This document shows, in pieces, positions 1 to 8,444 of a stretch of DNA of 64,000 nucleotides. The number at the start of each line of letters is the position of its first letter. Position 1 is the first letter of the stretch. Source of the DNA: SYOC01 sp964441775. Its GTDB lineage: Bacteria; Desulfobacterota; Binatia; Bin18. The stretch covers positions 1 to 64,000 of the forward strand of contig CAYTVL010000012.1 of the NCBI GenBank assembly GCA_964441775.1, read 5' to 3'. The notes under the pieces are model-generated. The model was given only the letters and a program-made list of their open reading frames with translations, ran no database searches and was not told the DNA's origin. Made by a program: the position numbers and the translations under genes.

Positions 1-623
1 TCCGGGGGCGCTCATACGCAGCGGCAGTCTCGCCGGATTCGTCGCCAATCATGGCTAAGCTCGGAGTGGGGTTGCTCGTCATTCCGCAAAAGCCGTGGGA
101 GGCGGTGAAAAAAGATTTCGAAGTCTATCACAGCGCCTGGAAGCAATATCATGGCGCCACGCCCGCTCCGAAACCGCTCAGCGGCGGTTTTGTGTTTGTT
201 GACGAAAACAAGGATCGTGCGGAAGAGATGGCCATGAAGTGGTTGGCGGGAAATTACAAGACCGTCATCAAACACTATGAGATGACCTCGGAAAAGTTCG
301 GCATCCATAAGAGCTATGAGTCTTACCGGCAGATTACCAAGTATATCGGCAAACACGGGATCGACGCGGCGGCCCTCGATTTCGCGAAACTCATGCCTTG
401 GGGTACGCCGGACCAAGTAATCGAAAAGCTGGCGACAATTCGTGATATGATCGACGCCAATGGCTTCATGCTGAACTTCAGCTATGCCGGTATGCCGTTT
501 GACGAAGTTGAACGGAGCCTACAACTGTTTGCAAAGAAGGTGTTGCCCGAGGTCAAGAAGTGGCAGACCGAGCCGCTCAAGGACCCGGCGGAATTTGACG
601 CACGGCAATACGCTGCTGCGTAA
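1..623 (+). CDS. LLM-class flavin-dependent oxidoreductase, 3' part
   Basis: The frame is open through the left edge (frame starts at base 3), so the gene begins outside the window and the ATG at 51 is internal. The residues before it (YAAAVSPDSSP) run straight into IMAKLGVGLLVIPQKPW, which resembles the C-terminal half of the bacterial luciferase-like monooxygenase family. Such enzymes use reduced flavin (FMN or F420) in a TIM barrel to oxidise small organic substrates. About 207 residues are visible, ending in a charged helical tail. Family assignment is by recognition of sequence style; the substrate is unknown. A dispersed palindromic repeat follows the stop by 5 nt. Confidence 0.75.
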   Translation, partial: RGRSYAAAVSPDSSPIMAKLGVGLLVIPQKPWEAVKKDFEVYHSAWKQYHGATPAPKPLSGGFVFVDENKDRAEEMAMKWLAGNYKTVIKHYEMTSEKFGIHKSYESYRQITKYIGKHGIDAAALDFAKLMPWGTPDQVIEKLATIRDMIDANGFMLNFSYAGMPFDEVERSLQLFAKKVLPEVKKWQTEPLKDPAEFDARQYAAA

Positions 624-627
624 GGCT

Positions 628-688
628 TGTCACCCTGAACGAAGTGAAGGGTCTTGCGGTAAGATTCTTCGCTTCGCTCAGAATGACA
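628..688. repeat. Dispersed palindromic repeat (PERSEG type)
   Basis: The left arm TGTCACCCTGAACGAAGTG and the right arm CGCTTCGCTCAGAATGACA form an imperfect inverted repeat, about 18 of 22 positions pairing. On the + strand it translates as CHPERSEGS, a peptide typical of an interspersed repeat class found in many bacterial genomes. It sits in the gap between two genes that converge on it and could also act as a transcription terminator, though there is no T-run. Confidence 0.75.
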
Positions 689-707
689 GCAATGTGGCGC
701 TTCTGGT

Positions 708-1658
708 TTAATGAAACGGCAACTGGCGAAAGTCACTGCGGTACAATTCGTTGACTTTCGCGATGTCGCCAGCTGGTAGGGTTTTCCCGCTGACCGCTAC
801 GTTATCGTCCACCTGTTTGACCGTACGAATCCCGGGGATTACGCTTGAGACAACCGGGTTGCTCAAAATAAATCGCAGCGCCGCTTGCGCCAAATTAGGC
901 ACGTCGCCTTTGACCAGAAATTCCAGCTTCTCGATGGCGGCCTGAGTCTGCGTCAGCCCTTCCTCAGAAAAAACTCCTTTGCGCCAATCTTTTTGCACAA
1001 ATTCCGCCGTGCTTTTGAAACGACCGGAAAGCACACCGCGTTCGAGCGGGACGCGGGCGATGATGCCGATGTTCTCTTTTTGCGCGAGGGGAAAGAGTTG
1101 TCCCTCCGGGTCTTGATGGAGGATATTGTAGACCACCTGGAGCGTATCCGGCTTCCCGGTCTGAATCGCTACCAGCCCGTCTTCAGCCTTTTCCAAGGAG
1201 ACACCGTAAAAGCGAATCTTTCCTTCTTTCTTTAAGCGGTCCAACCGCTCAAAAATCTCTCCGCGCTGCATGACTTCTGGCGAAGGGTTGTGGAGTTGAT
1301 ACAAGTCTATCGTGTCAATTTGCAAACGTTTAAGGCTGGCCTCAAGCGCGGAGGTGATGTAGTCCGGATCAAAATTTCGCAAGCCCTGACGGACGGTAAA
1401 TTGATTGCCGCCCTTGGTGGCCAAGACGACTTCATTCCGTCGCGTCTTCAGGACTTGCGCGAGCAGTTCTTCGCTGTGGCCGCGTCCGTAGGCGTCGGCG
1501 GTGTCGATAAAGTTCATGCCCGAATCGAGGGCGCGGTGAAGAGCCCGTAGTGATTCTTGGTCATCTGTCGCGCCAAAAATTTCTCCGCCAATGGTCATCG
1601 CGCCGAAGCCAATATCGGAAACGCGCAAGCCGGTTCTGCCTAACGTGCGATACTGCAT
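708..1658 (-). CDS. Aldo/keto reductase
   Basis: A 316-residue protein of normal family length, predicted to reduce carbonyl compounds with NAD(P)H in a TIM barrel. The catalytic tetrad is visible: Asp52 in FIDTADAYG, Tyr57, Lys82 in LATKGG and His123 in LYQLHNP. The N-terminus (YRTLGRTGLRVSDIGFGAM) is the standard opening of the family. The start is supported by an AAGGAGG Shine-Dalgarno 6 nt upstream. It lies 20 nt downstream of the CoA-transferase gene on the same strand, so the two are probably cotranscribed. The substrate cannot be deduced. Confidence 0.9.
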   Translation of the reverse strand: MQYRTLGRTGLRVSDIGFGAMTIGGEIFGATDDQESLRALHRALDSGMNFIDTADAYGRGHSEELLAQVLKTRRNEVVLATKGGNQFTVRQGLRNFDPDYITSALEASLKRLQIDTIDLYQLHNPSPEVMQRGEIFERLDRLKKEGKIRFYGVSLEKAEDGLVAIQTGKPDTLQVVYNILHQDPEGQLFPLAQKENIGIIARVPLERGVLSGRFKSTAEFVQKDWRKGVFSEEGLTQTQAAIEKLEFLVKGDVPNLAQAALRFILSNPVVSSVIPGIRTVKQVDDNVAVSGKTLPAGDIAKVNELYRSDFRQLPFH

Positions 1659-1677
1659 GCTGATTCCTCCTTGCCGT

Positions 1678-2871
1678 TCAAATAATTCCTTCCTCCGCGA
1701 GTTGCTGTAACTGGGCGGAGGAAAATCCTAGTAGGTCACGATAAATCTCTTCGTTATGTTGACCGAGGAGCGGCGCCGATTTGGCCTCGACCGGGGAGTC
1801 GGTCAGTTGCACGGGGCAGCCCGGCATGGTGATCGCGCCCCGGGTAGGATGGTCAACTTCGACGATCATGCCCCGTTCGTGTAAATGCGGGTCGCTCAAA
1901 ATATCGCGCGAGTCCAACACCGCTCCGCACGGGACGCCAATCTCTCCCAACTTTTTCATGACGGTATGTTTATCGTGTTTCTCAGTCCAGGCGCGGATAA
2001 ACGCATAGACTTCATCAAAGCGCTTGTTACGTTCCTTCTGCTCGGTGTAGCGCGGATCGTCAATGAGATCCTCGCGTCCGATGACCTGTAGGACATTGCG
2101 CCACATGGTTGGAGTTGTTGTCATAATATAGACGTAATCGTTGGGGCCGCCGGGATAGCATGGATAAGTGTCCGTGGGCGCGGCGTGACTGAGCCGATTG
2201 CCCGAGCGCGGCACGATCGTACCGCTTTGATGATGGCGCAGCGGCACGCGCATGTAGTTCACCATAGCGTCCTGCATGGAGACTTCAACGTGCTGTCCGC
2301 GCCCGGTTTTTTCTCGTTGCAACAGCGCCGCCAAGATGCCCACGGCGCAATGAATGCCGGTGCCGGTATCGGCAATGGTTGGCCCCGGCTTGAGTGGAGG
2401 ACCGTCCGGCAAGCCGGTAATGCTGAGCGCCCCGCCGACCGCCTGGCCGACCGAGTTAAAACTTTTGTACGCGCTCCACGGTCCATAGGTGCCAAAGCCT
2501 TTCACCGTAGCGTAGATGAGGCGTGGATTGATGTCTTTCAGCATGTCATAGCCGAGCCCCAGCGACTCCATCGTGCCAAGAGAAAAATTTTCTAAGAGCA
2601 CATCGACGTGGGTGATGAGTGAGCGGAAAATCTCCCGGCCCTGCGCACTTTTGAGATTAAGAGTGATACTGCGTTTGTTAGCATTCAATAAAATAAAGAA
2701 GTAGGAATCAAGGCCGGACTTATCGACGAACATAGAGCGTCCCGGCTCTCCGGCGCGCGGAGGCTCAACCTTAATGACATCCGCCCCCAAGAACGCGAGC
2801 AGCTCGGTGCAGGACGGTCCTGCCTCGAAATGAGAGAGATCAAGAATCTTAACGTGATCCAATGCCGGCAT
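1678..2871 (-). CDS. CaiB/BaiF family III CoA-transferase
   Basis: Transfers CoA between carboxylic acids. The 397-residue protein begins MPALDHVKILDLSHFEAGPS, and GADVIKVEPP and REKTGRGQHVEVSMQDA are family III hallmarks. Asp168 in TIADTGTG aligns with the catalytic aspartate of formyl-CoA transferase. The frame stays open 58 codons upstream, but ATG at 2871 is preceded by GGAAGGAGG and matches the family N-terminus, so I use it. Upstream on the same strand is an MFS carrier (81-nt gap) and downstream an aldo/keto reductase. This suggests uptake and CoA-dependent breakdown of an organic acid, which is inference. Confidence 0.9.
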   Translation of the reverse strand: MPALDHVKILDLSHFEAGPSCTELLAFLGADVIKVEPPRAGEPGRSMFVDKSGLDSYFFILLNANKRSITLNLKSAQGREIFRSLITHVDVLLENFSLGTMESLGLGYDMLKDINPRLIYATVKGFGTYGPWSAYKSFNSVGQAVGGALSITGLPDGPPLKPGPTIADTGTGIHCAVGILAALLQREKTGRGQHVEVSMQDAMVNYMRVPLRHHQSGTIVPRSGNRLSHAAPTDTYPCYPGGPNDYVYIMTTTPTMWRNVLQVIGREDLIDDPRYTEQKERNKRFDEVYAFIRAWTEKHDKHTVMKKLGEIGVPCGAVLDSRDILSDPHLHERGMIVEVDHPTRGAITMPGCPVQLTDSPVEAKSAPLLGQHNEEIYRDLLGFSSAQLQQLAEEGII

Positions 2872-2951
2872 ATCATTCCCCTCCTTCCGGTCGAATGCGC
2901 TGGCGTCACTACCGTACACTGATGCACGCCGTCCGCCAACTGTCATTGTGT

Positions 2952-4244
2952 TTAGGTCAACACGCGCTCGCCGGTGGCGAACAAATTCCAGATCAGGAGG
3001 CCAAACATATTGACCGCCGCAATCATGATGAACACGCCGGTCCATGAGCCGGTGGCGCTGAGAATGTATCCCACCGCGATGGGGCCGAAAATGCCTGGAA
3101 TGGTCGCGGCAGTATTGGTGATGCCCATGAGGATGCCGGCATACCTGGGGCCAATGTCAAGATGATTGACGCCGAAGGCGGCGAGCCCGAACGCGCCGAA
3201 CACGAACGAGAACGTCATGTAGGTCATGGCCAGCCCCGCCGATTTCACGCCGATGAGCAAGAGCAAGAAGATGGAGGCCCCGGTGAACGCTACAGATTGG
3301 AAGAGTTTGCGGGTAGCGGTAATGCTCAGGCCACGGGCGATGAATTTATCGGCGAGCCAGCCTGCGACATTGCCCACTAAAAACGCCGCGACCCACGGCA
3401 ACATGGCGTAGAGGCCAATGGCGTTTGGCGCGACGCCGAGTTCCTTGTTGAGATATGTGGGAACCCAGGTCACGACAAAATAGCCGCCCAGGTTGTTGCA
3501 AAAGTGCGCGGTAATCAAGGCCCAAACCGGAGCTTTGCTGAAGATTAACCGCCAGGGCACTGTTTCCGCCCGCGCGACATCCGGACGATTTTGCTGAATG
3601 TAAAACAGTTCTTCCGAGTTGATCGTTGGATGATCCTCAGGTCGGTTGGCGGCCAAGCGACGCCACAAGAGATACCAAAAGAACCCCAGCATGCCGAAGC
3701 CATAGAAAACCCAGCGCCAGCCGAAATTGACCATAAGCAGCGGCGTGAGCAACAGCCCCGTCACCGTGCCCAACAACAAGCCCGTATAATTAAAAGCGAT
3801 GGCTCGCGAACGCTCCTGGGTGGGAATCCAGCGAGCGGTGAGGCTGTGGATTACCGGAAAATTCAACCCTTCCCCGAGGCCCATACCGGCGCGGGTGAGG
3901 AACAGCACGGCAAGAGAAGAGGCGGCGAGTGGAGTCAATAATGTAAAGAACGACCACCAGACGACGCCAAGGCCAAGCACTGCCTTCGCGCCAAAGCGGT
4001 CGGCGAGCCATCCGCCCGGCAATTGCGTGATGAGGTAGCCCCAGAAAAAGGAAGAGAGCACCATGCCTTTCTGCGCGGCGGTCCAGCCGAACTCTTCCTC
4101 CATCTGTAAAATGGTGACCGAAATGTTAATGCGGTCCATGTAGCAGAGAAAACTACTGAAGAAAAAAAGCAGGACGATGATGAGGCGTGTCGGCAAGACT
4201 TTGCCCCCAAGCCGGGCCGTCACGGCGCCTTTAGCATGGTTCAT
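2952..4244 (-). CDS. MFS transporter, anion:cation symporter-like
   Basis: About 430 residues with 12 predicted membrane segments. Early features are LCYMDRINISVTI in helix 1, then WGYLITQLPGGWLADRFGAK, the loop 2-3 motif of major facilitator proteins. The pattern resembles the ACS family, which moves organic anions such as hexuronates, phthalate or tartrate with protons or sodium. ATG at 4244 has GGAGGGG just upstream; the open frame further upstream is not convincing and overlaps the next gene. The downstream CoA-transferase suggests it imports an organic acid for CoA activation (inference). Confidence 0.85.
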   Translation of the reverse strand: MNHAKGAVTARLGGKVLPTRLIIVLLFFFSSFLCYMDRINISVTILQMEEEFGWTAAQKGMVLSSFFWGYLITQLPGGWLADRFGAKAVLGLGVVWWSFFTLLTPLAASSLAVLFLTRAGMGLGEGLNFPVIHSLTARWIPTQERSRAIAFNYTGLLLGTVTGLLLTPLLMVNFGWRWVFYGFGMLGFFWYLLWRRLAANRPEDHPTINSEELFYIQQNRPDVARAETVPWRLIFSKAPVWALITAHFCNNLGGYFVVTWVPTYLNKELGVAPNAIGLYAMLPWVAAFLVGNVAGWLADKFIARGLSITATRKLFQSVAFTGASIFLLLLIGVKSAGLAMTYMTFSFVFGAFGLAAFGVNHLDIGPRYAGILMGITNTAATIPGIFGPIAVGYILSATGSWTGVFIMIAAVNMFGLLIWNLFATGERVLT

Positions 4245-4369
4245 GTTCCCCTCCATATTCCTCACCGCCTGTGTGCATCCCAGGGCAGAGAGTTCCGACC
4301 ATCGGCTATACGCTATAAAGCGAAGCGGGCTCAGTGTCCAGGCTCTTATCCAGCGCGTCGCTTTTTGTC

Positions 4370-5227
4370 TCACCAATCCGAGCCCAGCACCACCGGGAAC
4401 GTCGAGCCATCGAGGAGCTCGCCTGGCTTGAGTCCATGCATGCGGAATACTGGCGTGTCGGGCGAGCCGGTGAAGATCACGTCATCACCCACCCAGCGCG
4501 TGGCGAACGCTCGTCGCCGTTGTGTCGGCGACATGTTCGCGCCCGAGCCATGCAAAGTACACGGATGAAACAGGAGCACATCGCCCGGCTCGAAGTTCCA
4601 ACTGATGATGTCGTACTGATCTCGATGAGCGTCGATGTCAGGGATCTCCTCTAGCTCAGGGCGCGGCCACATTTCCGTCGGATATCCGCCCTCGCCAACA
4701 CCGATCGCCTTGAACCGTTGGGGCCACAGATGCGAGCCCCGGATATACTCCAGCCCACTGGCCGCACGGTCTACTGTGTCAAGCGGCGTCCACATCGAGC
4801 AAATCTGCTTGCCGGCGATTGGCCAGAAGGTAATATCGTGATGCCACATGGTCGGGACCGGTGAGCCCGGCTCCTTGACGAACAACTGGTCATAGAAAAA
4901 GCGCACCGTGTTCGCGCCAAGAATCTGCTGGGCCAGGAGAACGGCTGGCGACTCGAACACAAAGGCTCGGAAATCATCGTCACGCGTATACATATAGAGG
5001 TCGTGAGTGAGTCCCCGTTCCCGCGCGGACATGTGCCGCCCCAACAAGCCAGGGGACGCGATGATCCGCTCGACGGCGACCGCCATCCGCTCAATCCAAC
5101 GGTGAGGAAGCACCTGACGCGCGCAGATAGCGCCGTCGGCCCAGAAGGCATTCACTTCATCTTCCGTGAGCCGCCGCAACGGTGCCTCAGGTCTACAACC
5201 CTCTTTGTGTTCGGTGTGTGTGTTCAT
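4370..5227 (-). CDS. Phytanoyl-CoA dioxygenase (PhyH) family protein
   Basis: A 285-residue Fe(II)/2-oxoglutarate-dependent dioxygenase. The metal site is readable: His129-x-Asp131 in TMWHHDITFWP and distal His226 in CTLHGSGANMSP, with an arginine following (RRAFATRW) in the usual place for 2-oxoglutarate binding. The family hydroxylates diverse lipids, acyl-CoAs and secondary metabolites; the substrate here is unknown. It heads a same-strand group with the MFS, CoA-transferase and aldo/keto reductase genes. Just beyond its start begins the tRNA-Cys fragment zone that may be the left island boundary. Confidence 0.87.
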   Translation of the reverse strand: MNTHTEHKEGCRPEAPLRRLTEDEVNAFWADGAICARQVLPHRWIERMAVAVERIIASPGLLGRHMSARERGLTHDLYMYTRDDDFRAFVFESPAVLLAQQILGANTVRFFYDQLFVKEPGSPVPTMWHHDITFWPIAGKQICSMWTPLDTVDRAASGLEYIRGSHLWPQRFKAIGVGEGGYPTEMWPRPELEEIPDIDAHRDQYDIISWNFEPGDVLLFHPCTLHGSGANMSPTQRRRAFATRWVGDDVIFTGSPDTPVFRMHGLKPGELLDGSTFPVVLGSDW

Positions 5228-5295
5228 GAGGAGTCTCCCTTTTTCTCATATGTTCAGTAGGGGCAGAACGCAAACGACCAAAGCTCACTGTCTGT

Positions 5296-5537
5296 GGCGT
5301 TGGGCTTGCCAAGGGCTTGGACTTCCCGCTAGTATGTCACCTCTCGGCGGCGTACCCAAGTGGTTAAGGGAGAGGTCTGCAAAACCGACTTGGGGAAATG
5401 TCACTAAAAGATACTGAGTAATAAGAGAAGCGAAATAGCAAGAGAAATCTCCTTCTTTGCTGTCTCGCTTCTTTCTTCTTCTCTGTCAGCATTCTCGCTT
5501 CTCACAGCCAAACAATGACAAAAACAATGACAGTTTT
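5296..5537 (+). pseudogene. Scrambled tyrosine-recombinase remnants
   Basis: Two short pieces resemble the integrase-like gene at 23606-24142. Positions about 5296-5334 match the stretch encoding WHRACQAAGLPG (about 30 of 37 bases, here read as WACQGLGLPA). Positions about 5512-5536 match its 3' tail (AACAATGACAAAAACAATGA, encoding QTMTKTMT). Between them lies a tRNA-Cys fragment, so the order is rearranged relative to the 24-kb locus. Bases 5421-5475 also form an imperfect inverted repeat (AAGCGAAATAGCAAGAGAAA against TTTGCTGTCTCGCTTCTTTC). No intact gene lies in 5228-5744. Confidence 0.6.
5346..5386 (+). other. tRNA-Cys 5' fragment, candidate att-like duplication
   Basis: These 41 bases are identical to the first 41 bases of the intact tRNA-Cys at 24155, from the acceptor strand through the D-arm and the anticodon GCA to the start of the anticodon 3' stem. 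The sequence then diverges, so no T-arm or 3' acceptor is present and it cannot be a functional tRNA. Integrase remnants lie on both sides. A tRNA fragment at one end and the intact tRNA at the other is the classic sign of site-specific integration, although integrases more often duplicate the 3' half. Confidence 0.85.
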
Positions 5538-5744
5538 TCTGCTAGGTGTTCCAGCCTTTCTGCGATAGAATCGCTCTAGTTTTCACTTCCATACCTCCAC
5601 CTCACCATATCGCCTGGGGTGTGGCGAAATATGGGTGAGAATGATTCCTGTCAAACATTCGGACCCTAGCCAGCTAGAACTCTTTCCTTTTTGCTCCCCG
5701 TGTGATTCTTTCTTCGTGTGAGTTTACGGCCAGCAGGGGACGTG

Positions 5745-5891
5745 ATGCCGGACCAGACGCCTTCAGTGGGTATGGAACGCAAGCTGGCGGCAATCTTCAG
5801 CACGGATGTGGTGGGGTACGATCGCTTCATTAGGGAAGATGAAGAAGCCACCCTTCATATCTCGATAGCTTTATTGTCAAGAAGTTGTTGA
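5745..5891 (+). pseudogene. Truncated 5' copy of class III cyclase gene
   Basis: Encodes 48 residues beginning MPDQTPSVGMERKLAAIFST, nearly the same as the start of the cyclase at 12940, including the metal-binding FSTDVxGY segment and EDEEAT. It then runs into unrelated sequence and a stop. The region upstream of the ATG is also similar (GTGATGCCGGACCAG). It is a broken paralogue, probably a relic of duplication or recombination. The next 130 bases before the glycosyltransferase show nothing else I can identify. Confidence 0.8.
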
Positions 5892-6025
5892 CGGTAATGC
5901 TGTAGTAGGTACAAAGGTTGGGGAGTAGGCTTGGCGGGTAATACTATACCGGCAAGGTCCCAGGGGCATGGACGCAGTCGGTTAGAGGCGGTTAACTACC
6001 AGAGAACCAAGCAACAAGGAGGGGA

Positions 6026-7072
6026 ATGTTGCGAATTGCGCAAATTACCAGTGTCTCGATCGCAGTGCCGCCTAGTACTCATGGCGGGACCGAACGCGTG
6101 GTCTACCAACTCACCGAAGGCCTGGTGCGACGGGGGCATGCAGTCGAACTTTTTGCCTCTGGCGACTCGCGAGTGTCCTGCCCAGTGCGCAGCGTGACGC
6201 CGATTGCTCTCCTCGACCGCCCAGATTGGTCCACGTACCTGGAGCGAGAATATGAGGCCATGAACGCCTTTCAGCTTTTTCGCCAGGCTGAGCGCTTCGA
6301 TCTGATCCACGGGCATTGGCCGTGCCTGGCCCCTTACTTTTCCCCCTTCACGCAGACCCCCATGCTCCTTACCTATCACTACATTTCGCCCGAGTCGCTT
6401 GCGTTCTATGAGACGAACTTTCCGCGTTGTCGCGGCGTTTTTGTCAGTCACACGCAAGCGGTTGGGCTCGATCGTCCCCATGGCCGGGTGATTCACAATG
6501 CCGTGCGTGGGGAAGAGATTCCCTATGGGAACGGTGATGAGGACCGGCTGATTATTGTTGCTCGCATGGTGCCGAGCAAAGGTGTCGCCGAGGCGATCCG
6601 TATTGCCCGCCATGCTGGCAAACCGTTGCTGGTGATCGCACCGGTTATGCACAACCTGGCCGAGAGTCCAGTCTACTTTCGTGATGTGGTGGCGCCATTA
6701 ATCGACGGCAAAGAGGTCCACTACATTCCAGCTCTGTCCAATGACCGCGCCTTGCAAGAGGTTGGACGCTCGCGAGCCTTTCTGTTTCCGTTGCAGTGGG
6801 AGGAGCCGTTTGGTCTTGCGGTATTGGAGGCCATGGCGACGGGAACACCCGTAATTACCTATCGACGTGGGAGTATGTTGGAGTTGGTGGAAGATGGGGT
6901 CACAGGGTTCCTGGTGGACGACGAAGACGAGATGATTGCAGCGATTCGTGAAGTCGACAAAATTGACAGGCGACGCTGCCGCGAGCGCACCCTAAGTCGC
7001 TTTAGCATTGAACGCATGGTGAAAGCCTATGAGCAGCTCTACTACGAAATTCTGGCAGACCACGGTACCTGA
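6026..7072 (+). CDS. Glycosyltransferase family 4 protein
   Basis: A 348-residue GT-B fold retaining glycosyltransferase. The N-terminus has the acceptor-domain glycine motif (PPSTHGGTERVVYQLTEGL). The C-terminal half has the E-x7-E donor-binding motif, Glu260 and Glu268 in EEPFGLAVLEAM, followed by GTPVITYRRG and EDGVTGFLV. It transfers a sugar from an activated donor in the cytoplasm; the acceptor is unknown. An AAGGAGGGG ribosome site precedes the ATG. The next gene, an O-methyltransferase, overlaps its 3' end by 44 nt and a Rieske protein follows, so the three are probably one operon, perhaps decorating a small molecule or glycan. Confidence 0.9.
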   Translation: MLRIAQITSVSIAVPPSTHGGTERVVYQLTEGLVRRGHAVELFASGDSRVSCPVRSVTPIALLDRPDWSTYLEREYEAMNAFQLFRQAERFDLIHGHWPCLAPYFSPFTQTPMLLTYHYISPESLAFYETNFPRCRGVFVSHTQAVGLDRPHGRVIHNAVRGEEIPYGNGDEDRLIIVARMVPSKGVAEAIRIARHAGKPLLVIAPVMHNLAESPVYFRDVVAPLIDGKEVHYIPALSNDRALQEVGRSRAFLFPLQWEEPFGLAVLEAMATGTPVITYRRGSMLELVEDGVTGFLVDDEDEMIAAIREVDKIDRRRCRERTLSRFSIERMVKAYEQLYYEILADHGT

Positions 7073-8048
7073 AGCGCGGCCAGAGTGGACTGAGGAACAG
7101 TTTCGTCAAGCCTGTTCGTACTGGCAGAGCAAAATTCTGCTTACTGCCCTGCGCCTCGACCTCTTTACCGTGCTAGCGGATCAAGACCTCAGCGCCATAG
7201 TTCTCGCCGCACGACTCGGCGCAGCTGAGCGGGGGCTCGCCGTTCTGCTTGACGCCTTGGTCGCTCTCGGGCTGCTGACAAAACAGGACCACTGCTACGC
7301 CAATACTCCTTTTGCTCGCACTGCCCTGGATCGCACTAAGCCCTCTTTCTGCGGCTATGCGCCGCTCTTCGACGCGCACTGCTGGGACTTATGGGGTCAA
7401 CTGGAAGACATGGTTCGCGGGAGGGGCCGCCCGGCCCACGACGCCGTCTTTCATGCGGACCCGGTCGGCACTGAGCTACTGCTGCGCGGCTTACACGCCG
7501 ACGCGCTGCGCTTGGCTCCAGCCCTCGCCGCGCGTCTTGACCTGGAACGGCGTCGACGTATGCTCGACCTTGGTGGTGGCGGCGGCACGTACGCCATTAC
7601 TTTTTGTCAGACTCAGCCTCGGCTGAGCGCGGTGATTTTCGACCTGCCTGGACCGTTGACCCTCGCCTATCAGTTGGTTTCCGCCGCTGGGCTTACAGAC
7701 CGCATAAGCCTGGTCGTGGGCGACTTCCGCACCGCCCCCCTACCACAGGGTTTTGACTTGGCGTTCCTCTCCAACATCTTGCACGGCCAGAGCGCGGAAA
7801 CGAATCAACGGCTCCTGAGCGCGGTCTTCGCGGCCCTAGACCTAGGGGGAGAGCTGATCCTGCGCGACGTACTCATGAACGAGGACCGCACCACTCCCGT
7901 GTTTGGCGCGCTCTTTGCGGTCAATTTGTTGCTGCACGGAGCGGGTCGCTGTTATACGTTTCGTGAGGTCCAGAGCTGGCTTACGGCGGCAGGTTTCCAT
8001 GACCTGGAAGTACTTGAGACCAATGCCGTTTTACGAGCCTTCAAGTAG
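7029..8048 (+). CDS. SAM-dependent O-methyltransferase
   Basis: A 339-residue protein. Residues about 25-100 look like the winged-helix dimerisation domain of plant-type/antibiotic O-methyltransferases (KILLTALRLDLFTVLAD, LLDALVALGLL). The catalytic domain has the SAM-binding MLDLGGGGGTYAI at 178-190, the acidic loop VIFDLPGP, and GDFRTAPLPQGFDLAFLSNI. Such enzymes methylate hydroxyl groups on aromatic or polyketide-like substrates. The start at 7029 lies inside the glycosyltransferase gene; no in-frame ATG/GTG lies between the upstream stop and the conserved region, so the overlap and translational coupling are likely real. The Rieske gene follows after 7 nt. Confidence 0.88.
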   Translation: MSSSTTKFWQTTVPEARPEWTEEQFRQACSYWQSKILLTALRLDLFTVLADQDLSAIVLAARLGAAERGLAVLLDALVALGLLTKQDHCYANTPFARTALDRTKPSFCGYAPLFDAHCWDLWGQLEDMVRGRGRPAHDAVFHADPVGTELLLRGLHADALRLAPALAARLDLERRRRMLDLGGGGGTYAITFCQTQPRLSAVIFDLPGPLTLAYQLVSAAGLTDRISLVVGDFRTAPLPQGFDLAFLSNILHGQSAETNQRLLSAVFAALDLGGELILRDVLMNEDRTTPVFGALFAVNLLLHGAGRCYTFREVQSWLTAAGFHDLEVLETNAVLRAFK

Positions 8049-8055
8049 GTGACGT

Positions 8056-8379
8056 ATGGCGCGTTTTGTGAAAGTCGCAAAAGTTGCGGAGATTCTCCCA
8101 GGGCAGGGTAAACAAGTGATAGCGCATGAGAAACCCATGGCCCTGTTTAATGTTGACGGCGTCTTTTATGCCGTCAACCAGATCTGCCCGCACATGGGCG
8201 GCCCCCTGTCCGAGGGGACGCTCACCGGCACGGTCGTCCGCTGCCCGTGGCACGGCTGGACCTACTGTGTGGATACTGGCTTACCCGACCATCCCGGCGG
8301 GCACTCGGTAGCCGCCTACGAGGTGCGAGTGGAAGGGGATGACATTTTGGTGGGCTGGCTGAAAGGAAGCGCCCAGTAG
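8056..8379 (+). CDS. Rieske [2Fe-2S] ferredoxin
   Basis: A 107-residue single-domain Rieske protein. Cluster ligands are Cys44-x-His46 (ICPHMGGPL) and Cys63-x2-His66 (RCPWHGWTY). Soluble Rieske proteins of this size resemble the ferredoxins of dioxygenase systems and the NirD-like subunit; no oxygenase or reductase partner is adjacent. It is the last gene of the glycosyltransferase/methyltransferase operon and converges with the ECF transporter operon. The 65-nt gap contains the palindrome TTGGCGCGCCAA (8412-8423). Confidence 0.93.
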   Translation: MARFVKVAKVAEILPGQGKQVIAHEKPMALFNVDGVFYAVNQICPHMGGPLSEGTLTGTVVRCPWHGWTYCVDTGLPDHPGGHSVAAYEVRVEGDDILVGWLKGSAQ

Positions 8380-8444
8380 GCTATAGATTACAGCTAGAGG
8401 TCACAATCTTGGCGCGCCAAATATAGAGCTGATCGCTTGCTCTA

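Noticed and set aside
12..416. 134-residue - strand frame at the left edge
   Set aside because: Antisense to the clear luciferase-like coding sequence.
5166..5417. Open frame across the tRNA-Cys fragment
   Set aside because: It reads through integrase scraps and a tRNA piece; no start signal and no protein-like continuity.
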